NCBI RefSeq assembly: GCF_009936235.1
Contig: NZ_AP022314.1
Location: 4,836,001 to 4,900,000 of the forward strand
From: Mycobacterium xenopi
GTDB taxonomy: Bacteria > Actinomycetota > Actinomycetes > Mycobacteriales > Mycobacteriaceae
Reading direction: 5' to 3'
Length of the DNA stretch: 64,000 bases
Shown here: piece after piece, positions 61,918 to 64,000 of the stretch
Numbering within the stretch: position 1 is the first letter of the stretch
Layout: every line of letters starts with the position of its first letter
Position numbers and translations under genes: made by a program
The notes under the pieces: model-generated
Database searches by the model: none
What the model was told of the DNA's origin: nothing
What the model saw: only the letters and a program-made list of their open reading frames with translations

Positions 61918-63360
61918 CTACCGGTTCCCGCGCGCCTTCCACCACGACAGCAGTTCGGCGGTGGCCTCTTCGCGGGACAGCGGACCGCGCTCTAGTCGCA
62001 GTTCCTTCATGTAGCGCCACGCCTCGCCCACCTGGGGGCCCGGCGGGATGCCCAGAATCTGCATGATGTCGTTGCCGTCTAGGTCGGGGCGGACCCGCTC
62101 GAGGTCCTCGCGGGCGGCCAGTTCGGCGATCCGCGCCTCGAGTTCGTCGTAGTTGGCCTGCAGCCGCGCCGCTCTGCGCCTGTTGCGGGTGGTGCAGTCA
62201 GCGCGCACCAATTTGTGTAGCCGCGGCAGCAGCGGGCCGGCGTCGGTCACGTAGCGGCGCACCGCCGAATCCGTCCACTTGCCGTCACCATAGCCGTGGA
62301 ACCGCAAGTGCAGGTACACCAGCTGCGCGACGTCTTCGACCAGCTGTTTGGAGTATTTGAGCGCCCGCAGCCGCTTCCGGGCCATTTTGGCGCCGACTAC
62401 CTCGTGGTGGTGGAAACTCACCCTGCCGTCGGCCTCGTGCCGGCGAGTGGCGGGCTTGCCGATGTCGTGCAGCAGCGCCGCCCAGCGCAATACCAGGTCG
62501 GGGGGGCCGTCCTCCAAGTCGATCGCTTGTTGCAGCACCTTCAGCGAATGCTGGTAGACGTCTTTGTGTTGATGGTGTTCGTCGATGGCCATTCGCATCG
62601 CACCGACCTCGGGCAGCACGACTTCGCCCATCCCGGTCTGCACCATGAGGTCGATACCGGCCACCGGGTCTCGGCCGAGCAATAGCTTGTCCAATTCGGC
62701 GGCCACCCGCTCGGCAGTGATGCGGGCCAGCTGCGGGGCCATGTCTTCGATGGCCGCCCGCACTCGCGGCGCGACAGTGAAGCCCAGCTGGGAGACGAAC
62801 CGCGCAGCGCGCAGCATCCGCAGCGGATCGTCGGCGAACGACTCCTGCGGAGCCGACGGAGTGTCCAAGACTCCGGCCCGCAGCGCCGCCAAACCGCCCA
62901 GTGGGTCAACGAATTCGCCCGGCCCGGTTGGTGTGATGCGCACCGCCATCGCGTTGACGGTGAAGTCGCGGCGTGCAAGATCATCCTCTAGGCGGTCCCC
63001 GAAACGCACTTCGGGATTGCGCGAGACCCGGTCGTACCGGTCGGCGCGAAAAGTGGTGATCTCGAGACGGTGCTCGCCCTTGCCGGCGCCGACGGTGCCG
63101 AACTCGATCCCCGTGTCCCACAACGCATCGGCCCACCCCCTCACGATGGCCTGCACCTCCTCCGGGCGGGCGTCGGTGGTGAAATCCAGGTCCGGGCTGA
63201 GCCGGTCGAGTACCGCGTCGCGCACCGATCCCCCGACCAGATACAGTGCGCGGCCCGCGTCGGCGAACAACGCCCCGAGCTCGCGCAAAACGTCACCGTG
63301 CCTGTTCAACGCGACCGCGGCCGCGGTTAGCAGGTCGGCGTCTTGGACGGTTTCGGGCAC
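61918..63360 (-). CDS. pcnA: tRNA nucleotidyltransferase / poly(A) polymerase PcnA (CCA-adding type)
   Basis: A 480-residue nucleotidyltransferase. The catalytic head shows LVGGSVRDAVLDRLSPDLDF (GGSVRD and DxD). The tRNA-binding neck follows (FTVNAMAVRI, DDPLRMLRAARFVSQLGF), and an HD phosphohydrolase domain (WAALLHDIGKPATRR) ends the catalytic part. Family knowledge: it adds CCA to tRNA 3' ends despite the PcnA label. The ATG at 63360 is used. It is divergent from mutT4, with a tandem repeat between them. Confidence 0.93.
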   Translation of the reverse strand: MPETVQDADLLTAAAVALNRHGDVLRELGALFADAGRALYLVGGSVRDAVLDRLSPDLDFTTDARPEEVQAIVRGWADALWDTGIEFGTVGAGKGEHRLEITTFRADRYDRVSRNPEVRFGDRLEDDLARRDFTVNAMAVRITPTGPGEFVDPLGGLAALRAGVLDTPSAPQESFADDPLRMLRAARFVSQLGFTVAPRVRAAIEDMAPQLARITAERVAAELDKLLLGRDPVAGIDLMVQTGMGEVVLPEVGAMRMAIDEHHQHKDVYQHSLKVLQQAIDLEDGPPDLVLRWAALLHDIGKPATRRHEADGRVSFHHHEVVGAKMARKRLRALKYSKQLVEDVAQLVYLHLRFHGYGDGKWTDSAVRRYVTDAGPLLPRLHKLVRADCTTRNRRRAARLQANYDELEARIAELAAREDLERVRPDLDGNDIMQILGIPPGPQVGEAWRYMKELRLERGPLSREEATAELLSWWKARGNR

Positions 63361-63376
63361 GTTCGACCAGCCTAGT

Positions 63377-63475
63377 CGCGCGACGATGACGGCCGCTGGC
63401 GGCCGGAGGAGGAACGCGACAATCCACCCCAGCGCGCGACGATGACGGCCGCTGGCGGCCGGAGGAGGAGCGCGG
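63377..63475. repeat. Tandem 56-bp repeat with palindrome, pcnA-mutT4 gap
   Basis: A block beginning CGCGCGACGATGACGGCC lies at 63377 and again at 63433 (period 56 bases). Each copy contains the palindrome GGCCGCTGGCGGCC and ends in GGAGGAGGA-CGCG. The same CGACGATG..GAGGAGGAGC pattern is a common dispersed intergenic motif of mycobacteria, from memory. The role is unknown; it lies in the shared leader of pcnA and mutT4. Confidence 0.75.
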
Positions 63476-63556
63476 CGGCGGGTATCCTCCGGTCACGCAC
63501 CCGACTACCGGCGAGTGGCCCGGGAAGGCGCGGCCGCGCCAGCTACTATCGCTTGG

Positions 63557-64000
63557 GTGTCGGACGGCGAACAAGCCAAACCTGGTCGGCGTCGCGGCAG
63601 GCGCCGCCGTCGGCGCGCGTCCGCGTCACCGGAGCACCGCTCTCAAAACCAGCCCACCGGCGGCACCCCCACCGGGTCGGCTGCTGGTTCGGCGAATCCC
63701 CGCTCCCGCTCGACGCGCCGCCGAGCCGAGCGGCTGCGCACAGTGCACGAAACCTCCGCCGGCGGATTGGTGATCGACGGCATCGACAGGCCCCGCGAGG
63801 AACAGGTCGCGGCGTTGATCGGTCGCATCGACCGGCGCGGCCGCATGCTGTGGTCGCTGCCCAAGGGGCACATTGAAGTCGGCGAGACCGCCGAGCAAAC
63901 CGCAATGCGCGAGGTAGCCGAAGAGACCGGTGTCCACGGCAGTGTGCTGGCCGCGCTGGGAAGCATCGACTATTGGTTTGTCACCGACGGGCGGCGCGTA
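63557..64000 (+). CDS. mutT4: Nudix hydrolase MutT4, 3' end outside window
   Basis: The frame is open from GTG 63557 to the window edge (148 codons). A long basic leader (EQAKPGRRRGRRRRRRASAS) precedes TVHETSAGGLVIDGID and the Nudix box GHIEVGETAEQTAMREVAEE followed by TG. The protein hydrolyses nucleoside diphosphate-linked compounds such as oxidised nucleotides; the target of MutT4 is not certain. In M. tuberculosis it is next to pcnA and is followed by the mviN region. Confidence 0.93.
   Translation, partial: MSDGEQAKPGRRRGRRRRRRASASPEHRSQNQPTGGTPTGSAAGSANPRSRSTRRRAERLRTVHETSAGGLVIDGIDRPREEQVAALIGRIDRRGRMLWSLPKGHIEVGETAEQTAMREVAEETGVHGSVLAALGSIDYWFVTDGRRV

Noticed and set aside
60561..63475. 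Possible CRISPR array from the tandem repeats
   Set aside because: Only two copies at each place, with different units, no uniform spacers and no cas genes.
1..64000. tRNA or rRNA genes
   Set aside because: No cloverleaf-like or rRNA sequence was noticed by eye in the intergenic gaps; a tRNAscan run would be decisive.
1..64000. All frameshifts are sequencing errors
   Set aside because: Long core genes (leuS, dnaB, ponA1, pcnA) have none, and several broken genes also lack whole domains; error is still possible at single homopolymer sites.

Overview
The window is high-GC actinobacterial DNA and is almost certainly from a Mycobacterium. From about 34 kb to the right end it carries genes recognisable one by one as mycobacterial core genes: dnaB, rplI, rpsR, ssb, rpsF, a DUF2029-type membrane protein, ponA1, a DUF5318 protein, a DUF1707 protein, a PadR regulator, ino1, an alpha/beta hydrolase (Rv0045c-like), an LLM oxidoreductase (Rv0044c-like), GntR, MarR, leuS, mtc28, an Rv0039c-like protein, YqgE/AlgH, an MFS protein (Rv0037c-like), an Rv0036c-like protein, pcnA and mutT4. 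I cannot fix the species. From memory, M. tuberculosis has the dnaB-leuS block on the other side of oriC from pcnA-mutT4, and the order seen here resembles M. smegmatis.

Layout. 0-8.5 kb: lipid/CoA genes (three intact acyl-CoA ligases, one of them cut by the window edge, plus one truncated ligase, an SDR, an enoyl-CoA hydratase and an SRPBCC protein), then a broken hydrolase and a methyltransferase. 8.5-14.2 kb: a SnoaL-like protein, gene scars and a P-type ATPase of CtpI type broken by four frame changes. 14.2-23.2 kb: another ligase/SDR pair, a methyltransferase, an acyl-CoA dehydrogenase, fragments of a Rieske oxygenase and of an unknown gene, a VOC protein beside a frameshifted AraC regulator, a coiled-coil membrane protein and a fused double-hotdog dehydratase. 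23.4-29 kb: a shortened Uma2 gene, then a tight four-gene catabolic operon (SDR, acetoacetate-decarboxylase-like, two amidohydrolases) divergent from an IclR regulator across a perfect palindrome. 29-34.1 kb: an accessory junk zone with an MPT64-like secreted protein, small unknown genes, a complete group II intron, an IS remnant and a vapC remnant.

34.1-64 kb: the conserved replication/translation/cell-wall block. DnaB carries two inteins: a 145-residue class 3 mini-intein inside the P-loop and a 425-residue class 1 intein with a LAGLIDADG endonuclease. The ribosomal/SSB operon, ponA1 operon, padR-ino1 unit, a fused amino-acid ABC transporter and leuS follow. The right end holds mtc28 (frameshifted), small conserved genes, a methyltransferase of lower GC, an Asp-rich repeat protein, pcnA and the start of mutT4.

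No rRNA, tRNA or CRISPR array was seen. The most notable items are the three self-splicing elements within about 6 kb (two inteins, one group II intron), an uncharacterised two-gene module directly behind the intron (Gly-rich 84-residue protein plus four-TM protein), the IclR-linked operon, and several dyad or tandem-repeat intergenic elements. Frameshifts cluster in accessory genes. The long core genes are open, which argues for real decay rather than uniformly poor sequence, although mtc28 needs a read-level check.
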